Shown in pieces: positions 1 to 8,845 of a stretch of DNA of 64,000 nucleotides. Source of the DNA: Selenomonas sp. F0473 (GTDB lineage: Bacteria > Bacillota > Negativicutes > Selenomonadales > Selenomonadaceae); the NCBI RefSeq assembly GCF_000315545.1, contig NZ_JH992902.1, positions 469,280-533,279 of the forward strand, written 5' to 3'. Position 1 is the stretch's first letter. Each line of letters opens with the position of its first letter. The notes under the pieces were generated by a model. The model saw nothing but the letters and a program-made list of their open reading frames with translations, ran no database searches and was not told the DNA's origin. The position numbers and the translations under genes were made by a program.

Positions 1-847
1 TCGCAACGAGCATCTGCATACGCCGCGCGATCTTTTCGCTGTAGCGCGCCAGCTCCGCGTTAATCTTATGGTAGTCCTCGACGGGGTCGCGGCCTTCGAT
101 GCCCGAGGCATCGACGATGTGCAGAATGAGACGCGTACGCTCCACATGGCGCAGAAAATCGTGTCCAAGGCCAACGCCGTCCGCCGCGCCCTCAATGAGC
201 CCCGGGATGTCCGCCATGACGAAACTCTTCTCATAATCCGTCTGCACGACGCCGAGCACGGGCGTAATCGTCGTAAAGTGATAGTCCGCAATCTCCGGCC
301 GTGCCGCAGAGCACGCGGCGACAAGGCTGGATTTCCCGACGCTCGGATAGCCGACAAGCCCCACATCCGCGAGCAGTTTCAGCTCGAGGACAAGTTTACG
401 GCTCTCTCCCGGCTCGCCGAACTCCGCGAATGTCGGCGCGCGGTTCGCCGCATTCGCGAACTTCGCGTTGCCGCGTCCGCCGCGTCCGCCGCGTACGATG
501 ACCGCCTCCGTATCGATCTCGGCGAGATCGGCAAGCACCTCGCCTGTCGTCTCGTCCGTCACAATCGTGCCGGGCGGAACATCGACATAGAGCGGCGGCG
601 CATTTTTCCCATACTGATTTTTATACTCGCCGTTCTCGCCGTTCTTCGCCGTGAATTTCCGGTGAAACCGGAACGAGAGGAGCGTATTCAGATTGCGGTC
701 GGCACGAAAGATCACGTCTCCGCCGCGGCCGCCGTCGCCGCCCGACGGTCCGCCCTTGGGCATGAACTTCTCACGGCGGAACGCCGATTTCCCGTGTCCG
801 CCGTCGCCCGCCTTCGCCGTGATATGCGCGCGGTCTATAAACTGCAT
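1..847 (-). CDS. obg: GTPase Obg (CgtA), C-terminal part beyond the window edge
   Basis: Ribosome-associated Obg GTPase needed for late 50S assembly. The frame is open from the start at 847 to base 1, so only about 282 residues are seen. It begins [19 protein letters not shown] and carries the glycine-rich Obg fold over about the first 157 residues. The G domain follows, with the P-loop GYPSVGKSS and the G3 motif DIPG. The NKxD specificity motif and the C-terminal domain lie outside the window. It is the last visible gene after rplU-prp-rpmA, the usual order in Firmicutes, and is separated from rpmA by a hairpin at 861-889 that may attenuate transcription into it. Identity is very secure. Confidence 0.96.
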   Translation of the reverse strand, partial: MQFIDRAHITAKAGDGGHGKSAFRREKFMPKGGPSGGDGGRGGDVIFRADRNLNTLLSFRFHRKFTAKNGENGEYKNQYGKNAPPLYVDVPPGTIVTDETTGEVLADLAEIDTEAVIVRGGRGGRGNAKFANAANRAPTFAEFGEPGESRKLVLELKLLADVGLVGYPSVGKSSLVAACSAARPEIADYHFTTITPVLGVVQTDYEKSFVMADIPGLIEGAADGVGLGHDFLRHVERTRLILHIVDASGIEGRDPVEDYHKINAELARYSEKIARRMQMLVA

Positions 848-860
848 ACGTCCCCCTATA

Positions 861-889
861 GAAAAGAGCCTGCACCCCTAGGTACAGGC
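861..889 (-). terminator. Hairpin with U-rich tail between rpmA and obg
   Basis: On the minus strand GCCTG-ACC pairs with GGGT-CAGGC around a TAG loop, followed by TCTTTTCTAT. It lies between the rpmA stop (909) and the obg start (847). It looks like an intrinsic terminator or attenuator that would lower obg expression relative to the ribosomal protein genes. Confidence 0.6.
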
Positions 890-908
890 ATCCGCATATT
901 AGAGCAAA

Positions 909-1202
909 TTAAACAGCGGCCTCCGCAAGCGGATACACACTGATCTGACGCTGATGGCGCCCCTTGCGCTCAAAAGCGACCTTGCCGTCAATCTTCGCAA
1001 AGATCGTGTCGTCCTTGCCGATGCCGACATTGTGTCCCGGATGGAAATGCGTGCCGCGCTGACGAACGATAATACTGCCCGCCGTCACATGCGTACCGGC
1101 CTGCTCCTTCACGCCGAGACGCTTGGAATGGCTGTCACGGCCGTTGCGTGTCGAACTGACGCCCTTCTTATGGGCAAAAAGCTGTAAATCAAACGAGAAC
1201 AA
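909..1202 (-). CDS. rpmA: 50S ribosomal protein L27 with N-terminal propeptide
   Basis: Ribosomal protein L27, whose N-terminus reaches the peptidyl transferase centre. The mature part starts [15 protein letters not shown]. In front is the extension MFSFDLQLF, the kind that Firmicutes remove with the Prp protease encoded just upstream. I chose a TTG start at 1202. The sequence AGGGGGTG lies 6 nt upstream of it, and it gives exactly nine extension residues, as in B. subtilis (MLRLDLQFF). A GTG at 1211 overlaps the prp stop but would sit inside the ribosome binding site. The cleavage motif LQLFA differs at one position from the usual LQFFA. Confidence 0.95.
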   Translation of the reverse strand: MFSFDLQLFAHKKGVSSTRNGRDSHSKRLGVKEQAGTHVTAGSIIVRQRGTHFHPGHNVGIGKDDTIFAKIDGKVAFERKGRHQRQISVYPLAEAAV

Positions 1203-1207
1203 TATGT

Positions 1208-1528
1208 TCACCCCCTAATTTCGTAAATTTCTATGCCCTTTGGACTGATCTTTTCGATCTCGCGCAGCCCCATATACATGGTGCGCAGGATCGCCTCTGT
1301 GCATGCATCCGGCGGCCCGTTGAGCCGCATATTGAGATTCCCGCTCGCTATGTCATAGGTGACGGCGCGATGCAGATGCTCCATGATGCCAAGGAGAGCG
1401 GCTTGGGTCAGTGCGGATACGCCGGCGCAGACAATATCCTGTCCGTGCGCCGCCGTTCCGCTGTGTCCCGCAACGCGGCTCCCCGTAATCAGCCCTGCCT
1501 GATTGGTAAAGATATCGACTGTAATCAC
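1208..1528 (-). CDS. prp: Ribosomal-processing cysteine protease Prp
   Basis: Small cysteine protease (YsxB/Prp, 106 residues) that removes the N-terminal extension of L27 in Firmicutes. The family His/Cys pair is visible: GHSG around residue 22 and [10 protein letters not shown] around residue 34. It sits between rplU and rpmA as in B. subtilis. The start is GTG at 1528, 5 nt after the rplU stop, so it is probably translated from the same mRNA. The partner site is present in the adjacent L27, which supports function as well as identity. Confidence 0.93.
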   Translation of the reverse strand: MITVDIFTNQAGLITGSRVAGHSGTAAHGQDIVCAGVSALTQAALLGIMEHLHRAVTYDIASGNLNMRLNGPPDACTEAILRTMYMGLREIEKISPKGIEIYEIRG

Positions 1529-1533
1529 AAAGA

Positions 1534-1845
1534 TTACGCCTCGATCTTCTCGATGACAACCTTTGTAAACGGCTGACGATGACCCTGACGCTTGCGGTAG
1601 TTGGACTTGGCCTTGTACTTGAAGACCAAAATCTTCTTGCCCTTGCCGTGCGCCATCACCTTGCCGGTCACCTTCGCCCCGTCCACCGTCGGACGGCCGA
1701 CCTTAACGTCGCCGCCGTTAACGACGGTCAGAACCTCGTCAAAAACGACGGCTTCGCCTTCGCCTGCCTCGAGCTTTTCCACATAAATGGTATCGCCCTC
1801 TGCGACCTTGTACTGCTTGCCGCCCGTCTTTACGATTGCGTACAT
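1534..1845 (-). CDS. rplU: 50S ribosomal protein L21
   Basis: Ribosomal protein L21, 103 residues, the normal length. It begins [18 protein letters not shown] and ends with the typical basic tract [15 protein letters not shown] near residues 80-95. It is the first gene of rplU-prp-rpmA-obg. The start codon is preceded by GGGAGGTG at a good distance. Transcription should begin about 113 nt upstream from a strong promoter, leaving a structured leader. Confidence 0.98.
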   Translation of the reverse strand: MYAIVKTGGKQYKVAEGDTIYVEKLEAGEGEAVVFDEVLTVVNGGDVKVGRPTVDGAKVTGKVMAHGKGKKILVFKYKAKSNYRKRQGHRQPFTKVVIEKIEA

Positions 1846-1958
1846 GAAAACACCTCCCTATATCGTTACTCGCCGGCTGCGGTTCGGAAGTTCCGATTTG
1901 AGACCTCGCCGCGCGGTTGGGAACGGGCATGCGCCCGAACATGCAGGAATACCTACGT
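1846..1958 (-). promoter_or_regulatory. rplU 5' leader, candidate L21 leader element
   Basis: Untranslated leader of about 113 nt between the predicted start of transcription (about 1958) and rplU. It contains several hairpins on the minus strand: CGGGC-GCAT-GCCCG, and TCGGA-ACT-TCCGA. L21 leaders are a known autoregulatory RNA family upstream of rplU in Firmicutes, and position and hairpin content fit. I have not matched the family consensus base by base, so the assignment rests mainly on context. Confidence 0.55.
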
Positions 1959-1964
1959 CAAAGG

Positions 1965-1993
1965 ATATTACCACACTCTCTATGTGCTGTCAA
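1965..1993 (-). promoter_or_regulatory. Promoter of rplU operon
   Basis: Minus strand TTGACA (1993-1988), 17-nt spacer, TAATAT (1970-1965). This is a near-consensus housekeeping promoter reading into the rplU leader. Confidence 0.85.
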
Positions 1994-2030
1994 TAGCGAT
2001 GCTACTGTAATCTGTCGCCTTCCCCGTTCA

Positions 2031-2075
2031 ATCCTTGCCCTGCACAATATACTTCGCGGAAAAGCGTGCAAGGAT
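2031..2075. repeat. Inverted repeat between cobC and the rplU promoter
   Basis: ATCCTTGC at 2031-2038 is repeated inverted as GCAAGGAT at 2068-2075, with a 29-nt centre. There is no U-tract, so it is not a canonical terminator. It lies just after the last gene of the cobalamin operon and may stabilise or process its 3' end. Confidence 0.4.
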
Positions 2076-2094
2076 ATCCAAGGTATGGTTCCTC

Positions 2095-2706
2095 TCATAC
2101 GCAGAGATGCGTCGTATCGTTCATCAGCGTGATCGCTGCGAATCCGTCGTCCTCAAAGCGGATGCGGTTGACCGCCGTGTTGAACTGGGACACGTGCCAG
2201 ATAGAACGCACGGGCATGGAGAGAATGTCGGCAAACAGAATGCGGATGGACGCCCCATGCGATATGAGCACCACGCGTTTTCCTTTATTTTCGGCCGCAA
2301 TCGTACGGACGCGTCCCGCGACGCGGCGGCGGAATTCCTGGAAGTTTTCTATCCCCGGAATATCAATAGACTCCGGATCTCTGTAAAACATCTTCATCAT
2401 ATCCGGCGTTTCCTCGTTGATTTCGCTGAAATACCGCCCTTCCCACGCGCCGAAGTTCAGTTCTCTGAGCGCCGTGTCCCGCTCCACCGTGAGACCGAAC
2501 CGCGCGGCAAGCGGCTGCGCCGTCTCCACCGCGCGTATGAGGTCGCTCGCATAGATTTTATCGACCGCATCAATCGCAAGATTCTGCCCGAGCAGCTCCG
2601 CCTGTCGTCGTCCTTCCTGGGAGAGCGGAACATCCGAATGGCCCTGAAACCGCCCCGTAATATTCCACTCCGTCTCCCCGTGACGAATGATGATAATTTC
2701 CGTCAT
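2095..2706 (-). CDS. cobC: Histidine phosphatase family protein, probable alpha-ribazole phosphatase
   Basis: Phosphoglycerate-mutase-fold phosphatase, 203 residues. The catalytic RHGETEW motif is at residues 8-14, and a second catalytic His lies in VLISHGAS near residue 150. Its place as the last gene of the cobalamin operon, right after the threonine kinase and CobS genes, points to CobC. CobC removes the 5' phosphate of alpha-ribazole phosphate or of adenosylcobalamin phosphate. By sequence alone it could be another member of this promiscuous superfamily, so the specific role is inferred from context. Confidence 0.82.
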   Translation of the reverse strand: MTEIIIIRHGETEWNITGRFQGHSDVPLSQEGRRQAELLGQNLAIDAVDKIYASDLIRAVETAQPLAARFGLTVERDTALRELNFGAWEGRYFSEINEETPDMMKMFYRDPESIDIPGIENFQEFRRRVAGRVRTIAAENKGKRVVLISHGASIRILFADILSMPVRSIWHVSQFNTAVNRIRFEDDGFAAITLMNDTTHLCV

Positions 2707-2726
2707 TTCCCGGTCCCCTTCATCGT

Positions 2727-3605
2727 TTAAGCTCTAATCTCGCAGACAATGCCGCCCGAAATGAGGCGTGCCGTCTGCATGTACGCATAGCGCCCCGCAA
2801 ACGCCTCCGCAATCTGCCGCGTCCGCCGCGCCACATCCGCAGCGGGCATATCCGATGTCCAAAGGACGCCGACGACCGTACCGCTGTGCGCGACGTTGAC
2901 GCCGAGGGCTCCTTTTTCTTTGGCAAGCGCGATAAAATCATCCAAGCCCTCTTTGGGAAGATGCTCCTGATTCATGCACGCGCTCGCCGTCGCCGCCCGG
3001 CCGAGGAGAATTTCCTGCCGGTCCCCCTCCGTCCGGAAGGCTCTGTCCACCGTATTGAGGAGCTGCCGATATGTCTCATCTTGATTCCCGCCGCCGCGCT
3101 TGCTCTGGTAATAGGCGATCGTGTCCACTTCTCCGCCCACGTCGAAAATGGAAATGCTAATGAGCGGCACGTTGCGGTACTGACCGAAGAGCTCCCCCGT
3201 TGTGTGGCTGACATAGGAAAGCCCTTCAAAGGCGATGCCGTCGCTCGGCTCAATCGCAATCGCAATGTCCATGAGCTCGCACGCCGTCAGTTCCCGTCCG
3301 AAGGCACGAGCCGCGGCATAGGCGCATGCCGTAATATCCGCACTGGAGGATGCCATGCCCTTGCCCTGCGGCACTTCCGATTCGAGGCGCATCCCCCACG
3401 GCAGCGTTTCCTTGCCGATGAGTGCAAGAGCCCGCATAACCGCCTCCTGCGCCTTCGCCCCGAGACCATGCGTCCCCGTGAACGCGTCGGACACGGTCGC
3501 GGTCGCGTACACGCTGATAGGCGCGGTCACGAGAAACGGCGTCCCTGCAAGAGAGCCTTCGATCAATTCACCGCACGATGCGGGGGCTTTCACAATGATT
3601 TCCAT
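2727..3605 (-). CDS. pduX: L-threonine kinase (PduX-type GHMP kinase)
   Basis: GHMP-fold kinase of 292 residues. The start MEIIVKAPASCGELIEG and the ATP-binding glycine/serine loop GKGMASSSAD (residues 81-90) are typical of PduX, which phosphorylates L-threonine. The product is the precursor of the aminopropanol linker of cobalamin. I chose the ATG at 3605; a longer upstream frame exists but lies inside cobS in another frame. It overlaps the 3' end of cobS by 16 nt. The decarboxylase that uses its product is not in this window. Confidence 0.88.
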   Translation of the reverse strand: MEIIVKAPASCGELIEGSLAGTPFLVTAPISVYATATVSDAFTGTHGLGAKAQEAVMRALALIGKETLPWGMRLESEVPQGKGMASSSADITACAYAAARAFGRELTACELMDIAIAIEPSDGIAFEGLSYVSHTTGELFGQYRNVPLISISIFDVGGEVDTIAYYQSKRGGGNQDETYRQLLNTVDRAFRTEGDRQEILLGRAATASACMNQEHLPKEGLDDFIALAKEKGALGVNVAHSGTVVGVLWTSDMPAADVARRTRQIAEAFAGRYAYMQTARLISGGIVCEIRA

Positions 3606-4396
3606 AATGGCTCCAATCCTAAACACATCGTCTGCAGCGACAGAGAGACGAGATGCTGCTGCGTCGATATCACGGAAAATACCAGCAGCACAATCGTCTC
3701 CGTGAGTACGGTCGCGGCGCCGTAAACGTCGCCCGTCACGCCGCCGAGCTGCCCCGTGATAAATCGGCAAAACAGAATCGCAAACGCTACGCCCGCCGCG
3801 AGCGCAATCCATGCCCCTATGCCGAACGGCAAAACAACCAGCACGGTCGTCACTACGGCAATGAGCAGGGTTCGGCCGTCCGCCATATCCGCAAAGATTT
3901 TCCCCAGTCCGTCTTCGCGCGCATAGGGGAAACATGCAATAGAAAGCACCATAGCGAACCGCCCAATCACAGGCATCACGAAGACCGCCGGAACAATCAG
4001 CAGAGGGAACATATCGGCAAGCAGCGCATACTGAACGAACATCATCGAGACGACGGTTACCACGCCGAACGCCCCGACGCGGCTGTCCTTCATAATCTCA
4101 AGTTTCCGCGCCCGCTCGCGCCCCGAGAATACGCCGTCCGCCGTATCCATCAGCCCGTCGGCATGGAGCCCGCCCGTTAAGATGAGCGGCAGGAGCATGA
4201 GCAGAACGCTCGCGAGCGTATGCGCGCCGATAAAATAGAGCAACACATAGGCGACAGCCGCATAACATAAGCCAAGCCCCAATCCGACCAGCGGGAAAAA
4301 GCGCGTACTGCGCCCGAAGTCCTCCGCCGTCCATGCCGTCTGCCGCACAAGGCGAATCCGCGTGAGGAATTGAAGTCCGATCAAAAAGGAATGCAT
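3590..4396 (-). CDS. cobS: Adenosylcobinamide-GDP ribazoletransferase (cobalamin synthase)
   Basis: Integral membrane enzyme, 268 residues, that joins adenosylcobinamide-GDP to alpha-ribazole (or its phosphate), the last assembly step. The family acidic motif GGLHADGLMDTADG is at residues 75-88, followed by LEIMKDSRVGAFG. Several hydrophobic segments cover the rest. It lies between cbiB and pduX with short spacing. Length and motifs are normal. Confidence 0.96.
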   Translation of the reverse strand: MHSFLIGLQFLTRIRLVRQTAWTAEDFGRSTRFFPLVGLGLGLCYAAVAYVLLYFIGAHTLASVLLMLLPLILTGGLHADGLMDTADGVFSGRERARKLEIMKDSRVGAFGVVTVVSMMFVQYALLADMFPLLIVPAVFVMPVIGRFAMVLSIACFPYAREDGLGKIFADMADGRTLLIAVVTTVLVVLPFGIGAWIALAAGVAFAILFCRFITGQLGGVTGDVYGAATVLTETIVLLVFSVISTQQHLVSLSLQTMCLGLEPLWKSL

Positions 4397-4405
4397 AAAG
4401 CGCCT

Positions 4406-5362
4406 CTAAACATAAAGAGAAAAAATATAATAAAAGAGCAGATAAAGAACCGTCGCCGTATTCATCAAACGAACCGCACCGAGGATATGTTTCGGCCTGA
4501 TATCGACATGCGCGTCGCCCATATAGGCGCGGAAGTGTCTCTCGCCGAAGTAATAATTCTCACCGCCGAGGCGGATGTGCAGCGCCCCCGCAACGGGCGC
4601 CTCGGCGTATCCGCCGTTCGGGCTGGGGTGCCCCGCAGCGTCGCGCGCCATGATATACATCGCATTGCGGGCGTCGCAGCGGAGGAGGAAGGCTGCCATG
4701 ACAAAGAGCATCCCCGTGATGCGCGCGGGGACAAAGCCGAGCACATCGTCCACACGCGCCGCCATGCGCCCGAAATAGAGGTAGCGGTCGTTTTTGTAGC
4801 CAATCATGGAGTCCATCGTATTCGCCGCACGGTAGAGCACGGCCAGCGGCACGCCGCCAATCGCAAAGAAAAAAAGCGGTGCAATCACGCCGTCCACCGT
4901 ATTCTCCGCGATGGTCTCAATCACCGCGCGCGCAACATCCGATTCATCGAGGTTTGCCGTGTCGCGCCCCACAATCCAGGCGACGCGCTCCCGCGCCGCA
5001 GGCAGATTGCCGGCGGCGAGCAGCGCATAGATATCGCGCCCCGCCTTTCCGAGCATATGCGGCGAAATCGTAAAATAGAGCAGGATAACGCTGACGGCAT
5101 CGACGCCCCACGATACGGGCAGCTGACGTGCGGCAATGAGAATACACTCGGCCGCACCGTAGGAAAAACAGAGAATGAGCGCCGTCAGCACGGCGCCCAT
5201 TGCAAGTCGTCGCTCATTCCCGCCATGCGTCGGATAGAGCATACGCTCCAGCCACGCAATCAGACGTCCGAGCAGGGCGACGGGGTGCCACCTTGTCTGC
5301 GGATCTCCGAGTATGGTATCGAGAACGTACGCGCACATCGCGACAATAGTCGCACTCGTCAT
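4406..5362 (-). CDS. cbiB: Adenosylcobinamide-phosphate synthase CbiB
   Basis: Membrane protein of 318 residues of the CbiB/CobD family. It attaches aminopropanol (phosphate) to adenosylcobyric acid. It opens with a hydrophobic segment and the family motif LDTILGDPQTRWHPVALLG. Further hallmarks are the region ENTVDGVIAPLFF and the late segment with HPSPNGGYAEAPVAGAL. The start ATG overlaps the cbiP stop (ATGA), so the two are translationally coupled. Confidence 0.96.
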   Translation of the reverse strand: MTSATIVAMCAYVLDTILGDPQTRWHPVALLGRLIAWLERMLYPTHGGNERRLAMGAVLTALILCFSYGAAECILIAARQLPVSWGVDAVSVILLYFTISPHMLGKAGRDIYALLAAGNLPAARERVAWIVGRDTANLDESDVARAVIETIAENTVDGVIAPLFFFAIGGVPLAVLYRAANTMDSMIGYKNDRYLYFGRMAARVDDVLGFVPARITGMLFVMAAFLLRCDARNAMYIMARDAAGHPSPNGGYAEAPVAGALHIRLGGENYYFGERHFRAYMGDAHVDIRPKHILGAVRLMNTATVLYLLFYYIFSLYV

Positions 5363-6900
5363 GCGTTTGCCTCCATACCGACAATCGACATCAGTTTCGC
5401 CATGTCGAGGCTCTCCCGTACCGTCTCTGCAAGACGGTCATAAGCGCGTTCTTTCCCCTCACGGTAGCGGTACTGCACCGAAAGAGCGGCCAGTCCCCGG
5501 CGCGCACGCAGACGGTTGATGATTGCCCGGCGCAGCGCATCGTCGTCAAAGATACCGTGGATATAGGTGCCGCAGACAAGTCCGTCCGCCGAGAGCGCGC
5601 CGTCGCGCACATCTGCCGGCCGGCCGCCTGCCGCCACAATCCGGAACGGGCGGTGAACATCCTCCGTAAAGATAGTCTCCCCCATGTGAATCTCATAGCC
5701 CGAGAGGTTCTTGCCCGGGATTTTTTCTCCAAGGAACGGGAAATCCGCGCATTCCGCCGTCACCTGACGAAGCCGCTTGTGTGCCGCGAACGTCGTCTCA
5801 ATCGGCAGATAACCGAATCCCTCGATTTCATCATGCGCCGATTCCGTATGCAGCGGGTCGCATACTTTGCGCCCGAGCATCTGATAGCCCCCGCAGATAC
5901 CGAAGAGCGGCGTCCCCGCAGATACACAACGGCGAATCGCGGTCTCAAGCCCCGTCGCGCGGATATGGAGCAAATCCTCGGTCGTATTCTTCGACCCGGG
6001 CAGGAGGATGAGATCGGGACTCCCCAGCTCCGCGGGCGTACTCACATAGTAAAGAGCAACATCCGGCTCGTCTGCGAGCGCGTCAAAGTCCGTGAAGTTC
6101 GACAGTTTCGGCGTGCGGATCACGGCAATGCGGATCCTGTCAGCCGCCGTATTACCTAAACCGCAGCTCTTCTCCTCAAGCGATACCGAGTCCTCCTCGT
6201 CGATGCCGAGCTGCTCGATATGCGGAACAACGCCGAGGACGGGCTTGCCCGTCTTTTCCTCAAGGAATTTCAGCGCTGGGGTCAGGAGGGTCACATCGCC
6301 GCGGAACTTGTTGATCACAAGCCCCTTAACGAGTGCCCGCTCCTCTTCGTCGAGCAGTTCGAGCGTTCCGACGAGAGAAGCGAGTGCCCCGCCGCGGTCG
6401 ATATCGGCAATGAGCAGTACGGGTGCCTGCAGATACTTTGCCACCCGCATATTGACGATATCGTTTGCCTTGAGGTTGATTTCGGCGGGGCTGCCCGCCC
6501 CCTCGACGACAAGGAGTTCGTATTCGTCTTGGAGCCTCGTAAGCGCGTCTTCCACCGCGTCCCACGCCTTGAGAGAGTATCCCTTATGATATTCGCGGGC
6601 GCTCATGTTGCCGACGGGTTCGCCCATGATGACGACCTGCGACTGTGCGTTTCCCGTCGGTTTCAGCAGCACGGGGTTCATATCGACCATCGGCGCGAGC
6701 CCCGCCGCCTCCGCCTGCGCGACCTGCGCACGCCCCATCTCGCGCCCGTCGAGGGTGACGTAGGAGTTCAGCGCCATATTCTGCGCCTTGAAGGGGACGA
6801 CGCGCCGCCCCTCCTGTCGAAAGATACGGCAGAGCGCTGTCGTCAGAATACTTTTCCCAACATGGGAGCTCGTCCCCATCAGCATGATGCTCTTGGCCAT
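5359..6900 (-). CDS. cbiP: Adenosylcobyric acid synthase (glutamine-hydrolysing)
   Basis: CbiP/CobQ amidates the b, d, e and g side chains of adenosylcobyrinic acid a,c-diamide. The 513-residue protein has the N-terminal ATP-binding synthetase domain with GTSSHVGKS (about residues 9-17). A C-terminal class I glutamine amidotransferase domain carries the nucleophile Cys in GICGGYQML near residue 325. Its start lies 1 nt after the cobU stop and its stop overlaps cbiB. Length and domains are standard. Confidence 0.97.
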   Translation of the reverse strand: MAKSIMLMGTSSHVGKSILTTALCRIFRQEGRRVVPFKAQNMALNSYVTLDGREMGRAQVAQAEAAGLAPMVDMNPVLLKPTGNAQSQVVIMGEPVGNMSAREYHKGYSLKAWDAVEDALTRLQDEYELLVVEGAGSPAEINLKANDIVNMRVAKYLQAPVLLIADIDRGGALASLVGTLELLDEEERALVKGLVINKFRGDVTLLTPALKFLEEKTGKPVLGVVPHIEQLGIDEEDSVSLEEKSCGLGNTAADRIRIAVIRTPKLSNFTDFDALADEPDVALYYVSTPAELGSPDLILLPGSKNTTEDLLHIRATGLETAIRRCVSAGTPLFGICGGYQMLGRKVCDPLHTESAHDEIEGFGYLPIETTFAAHKRLRQVTAECADFPFLGEKIPGKNLSGYEIHMGETIFTEDVHRPFRIVAAGGRPADVRDGALSADGLVCGTYIHGIFDDDALRRAIINRLRARRGLAALSVQYRYREGKERAYDRLAETVRESLDMAKLMSIVGMEANA

Positions 6901-6901
6901 A

Positions 6902-7465
6902 CTAAATATCCTCCGCCAGTTTCTGGATGTCCACGGCGAGCCCGCAGGTCACGAGATAAACCTTGTCCGCATGTGCGGCCAAGCGTTGATTCGCGAGCCC
7001 CGCCATATCGCGGTAGAGGCGCGCAAGCCTGTTCTCCGGAACGATGCCCGTCCCGACCTCGTTCGTCACAAAGACGGTCGTACCGTCCGCCGCCTGCGCC
7101 GCGCAGATGAGTTCGTCTATGCGCGAGAGCACACGCCCCGCAAACGCATCCGCCTGCTGCTCCTCCTCGGAATACCGCAGGATATCGTTGCTGAGGAACA
7201 TCGTAATACAGTCAAAGAGAACGACCCCATGCCGCGCACCCGCCTCACGAATCGCCGCAGCCGCCTCATAGGGCGCCTCGTAAGTCGTCCAGTCCGCAGG
7301 GCGGCGGGACCGGTGGAGCCGCACACGCCGGCGCATCTCCTCATCGTAGACTTGCGAGGTTGCAATATAGGCGACGGAGGTATTCCGCTGTGCCGCGCAG
7401 TGCGCCGCATAGCGCTCTGCAAACGTAGATTTTCCCGAGCGCGCGCCGCCCGTCACAAGAATCAT
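6902..7465 (-). CDS. cobU: Adenosylcobinamide kinase / adenosylcobinamide-phosphate guanylyltransferase
   Basis: Bifunctional CobU that phosphorylates adenosylcobinamide and then transfers GMP for nucleotide-loop assembly. The P-loop GGARSGKST follows directly on MILVT. The segment FDCITMFLSN and the later FVTNEVGTGIVPENRLAR are family hallmarks. I chose the ATG at 7465 because it forms an ATGA overlap with the cbiA stop, like most junctions in this operon, and matches the usual family N-terminus. In-frame ATGs at 7474 and 7483 are alternatives. Confidence 0.95.
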   Translation of the reverse strand: MILVTGGARSGKSTFAERYAAHCAAQRNTSVAYIATSQVYDEEMRRRVRLHRSRRPADWTTYEAPYEAAAAIREAGARHGVVLFDCITMFLSNDILRYSEEEQQADAFAGRVLSRIDELICAAQAADGTTVFVTNEVGTGIVPENRLARLYRDMAGLANQRLAAHADKVYLVTCGLAVDIQKLAEDI

Positions 7466-8826
7466 CTGTCCCATGTGCGGCATGCCTCCACAAACGACGC
7501 GGCCGCCGTCGGACAGCCGGCAAAGTGCAGATGGAGATAGCTGCCGAGCGTCCGATGAAGAGCGCGCCCCGCCGGATATTTCGTCCTGCTGCGCATCTTG
7601 GTAAAGGTGAAGGGGCGCGCAGCTCCCTCGATCTCCCCCTCTTCCACGGAGAAATGGAACTCATGTCCATGCAGCGAGAGCCCCGCCGCACCGAATACGG
7701 TATCTATATTCTGCACCGCATCCACATAGCCGACCGTCTGCAGTTTTTCTGTCATACGTGCCGTACCGGAGAATACGCCGGCCATCGCATGCGGTGTCCC
7801 CGCAAAGTCGACGAGCGTCTCCATCAGATACATATAGCCGCCGCACTCGGCGTAGACGGGCATACCCCGCCCCGCCGCCGCACGGATGGACGCGCGCATC
7901 GACGTATTCGCCGCGAGCTGCGCGGCAAACATCTCGGGAAAGCCGCCGCCGATGATAAGGCCGTCCACCCGGGGCAGCTCCGCATCATGGAGCGGGCTGA
8001 ATGGAACGAGCTGCGCCCCGTGCGCCTCAAGTTCGGAAAGGCTGGCGGCATAGTAAAAGGAAAATGCGTCGTCGCGCGCAATCCCGATGCGGCAGGACGG
8101 TTCTGCACTCCGCCGCGCAGCCGGCACATACGAAAGCGACGGCGCGCTGCGCGTAAGCTCTATGATGCGCGCAATATCCAGCCCCGCCTCCACCTGTGCG
8201 CCAATCGCGCGGATTGTCTCAGCCGCCTCATTTTCCTCGACGGGCGTGAGGCCAAGATGACGCTCGGGCAGCGCAAGCGCGGCATCGCGCCGCAGCGCGC
8301 CAAAAACGGGCATATCGATGCCCGTCATTGCCGCGCGTATCATCTCTTCATGCGTCGCGCTCCCGAGGCGATTGATAAGCACGCCCGCGAGATTGACGTC
8401 CGCATCATAGGTACGGAACCCGAGCGCCGTCGCCGCCGCCGATGCGCCGACCGATTTTGCATCGATGACGAGCAGCACCGGCGCATGCAGCGCCTTTGCA
8501 ATCGATGCCGTCGAACTGATGCCGCTCTGCCCGCCGTCGTAGAGCCCCATAACCCCCTCGATCACGGCGATATCGGCGCCCTCGCATTCGCGTGCAAATA
8601 TCTCTGTGAGACGAGATTCCGGGACGAGCCATGTATCGAGATTATGCCCCGCGCGACCGCTTGCCATTCGGTGGTAGCCGAGGTCGATATAGTCGGGTCC
8701 CACCTTGAACGACTGCACGGTCAGCCCCCGCGCCCGAAGGGCTGCAAGGAGCCCCGTGACGAGCGTTGTCTTGCCACCGCCCGACTGCGTTGCCGCAACG
8801 ACGATACGGGGTATGTTCCACTCCAT
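7462..8826 (-). CDS. cbiA: Cobyrinic acid a,c-diamide synthase
   Basis: CbiA/CobB amidates the a and c acetate side chains of cobyrinic acid using glutamine and ATP. The 454-residue protein has the synthetase P-loop TQSGGGKTT at residues 13-21 and a C-terminal glutaminase domain with the nucleophile in YAECGGYMYL near residue 327. It lies between cbiC and cobU, 19 nt after the cbiC stop. Nothing unusual. Confidence 0.97.
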   Translation of the reverse strand: MEWNIPRIVVAATQSGGGKTTLVTGLLAALRARGLTVQSFKVGPDYIDLGYHRMASGRAGHNLDTWLVPESRLTEIFARECEGADIAVIEGVMGLYDGGQSGISSTASIAKALHAPVLLVIDAKSVGASAAATALGFRTYDADVNLAGVLINRLGSATHEEMIRAAMTGIDMPVFGALRRDAALALPERHLGLTPVEENEAAETIRAIGAQVEAGLDIARIIELTRSAPSLSYVPAARRSAEPSCRIGIARDDAFSFYYAASLSELEAHGAQLVPFSPLHDAELPRVDGLIIGGGFPEMFAAQLAANTSMRASIRAAAGRGMPVYAECGGYMYLMETLVDFAGTPHAMAGVFSGTARMTEKLQTVGYVDAVQNIDTVFGAAGLSLHGHEFHFSVEEGEIEGAARPFTFTKMRSRTKYPAGRALHRTLGSYLHLHFAGCPTAAASFVEACRTWDR

Positions 8827-8845
8827 ACGTGCTCCTCCCGCCCGA

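Noticed and set aside
68-943. Plus-strand open frame of 291 codons at the window start
   Set aside because: It lies opposite obg, whose minus-strand frame encodes a textbook Obg protein. The plus-strand product has no recognisable domain.
3606-3935. N-terminal extension of the threonine kinase by 110 codons
   Set aside because: The extension is the opposite-frame reading of cobS, rich in Arg and Cys, while PduX homologues start at the ATG at 3605.
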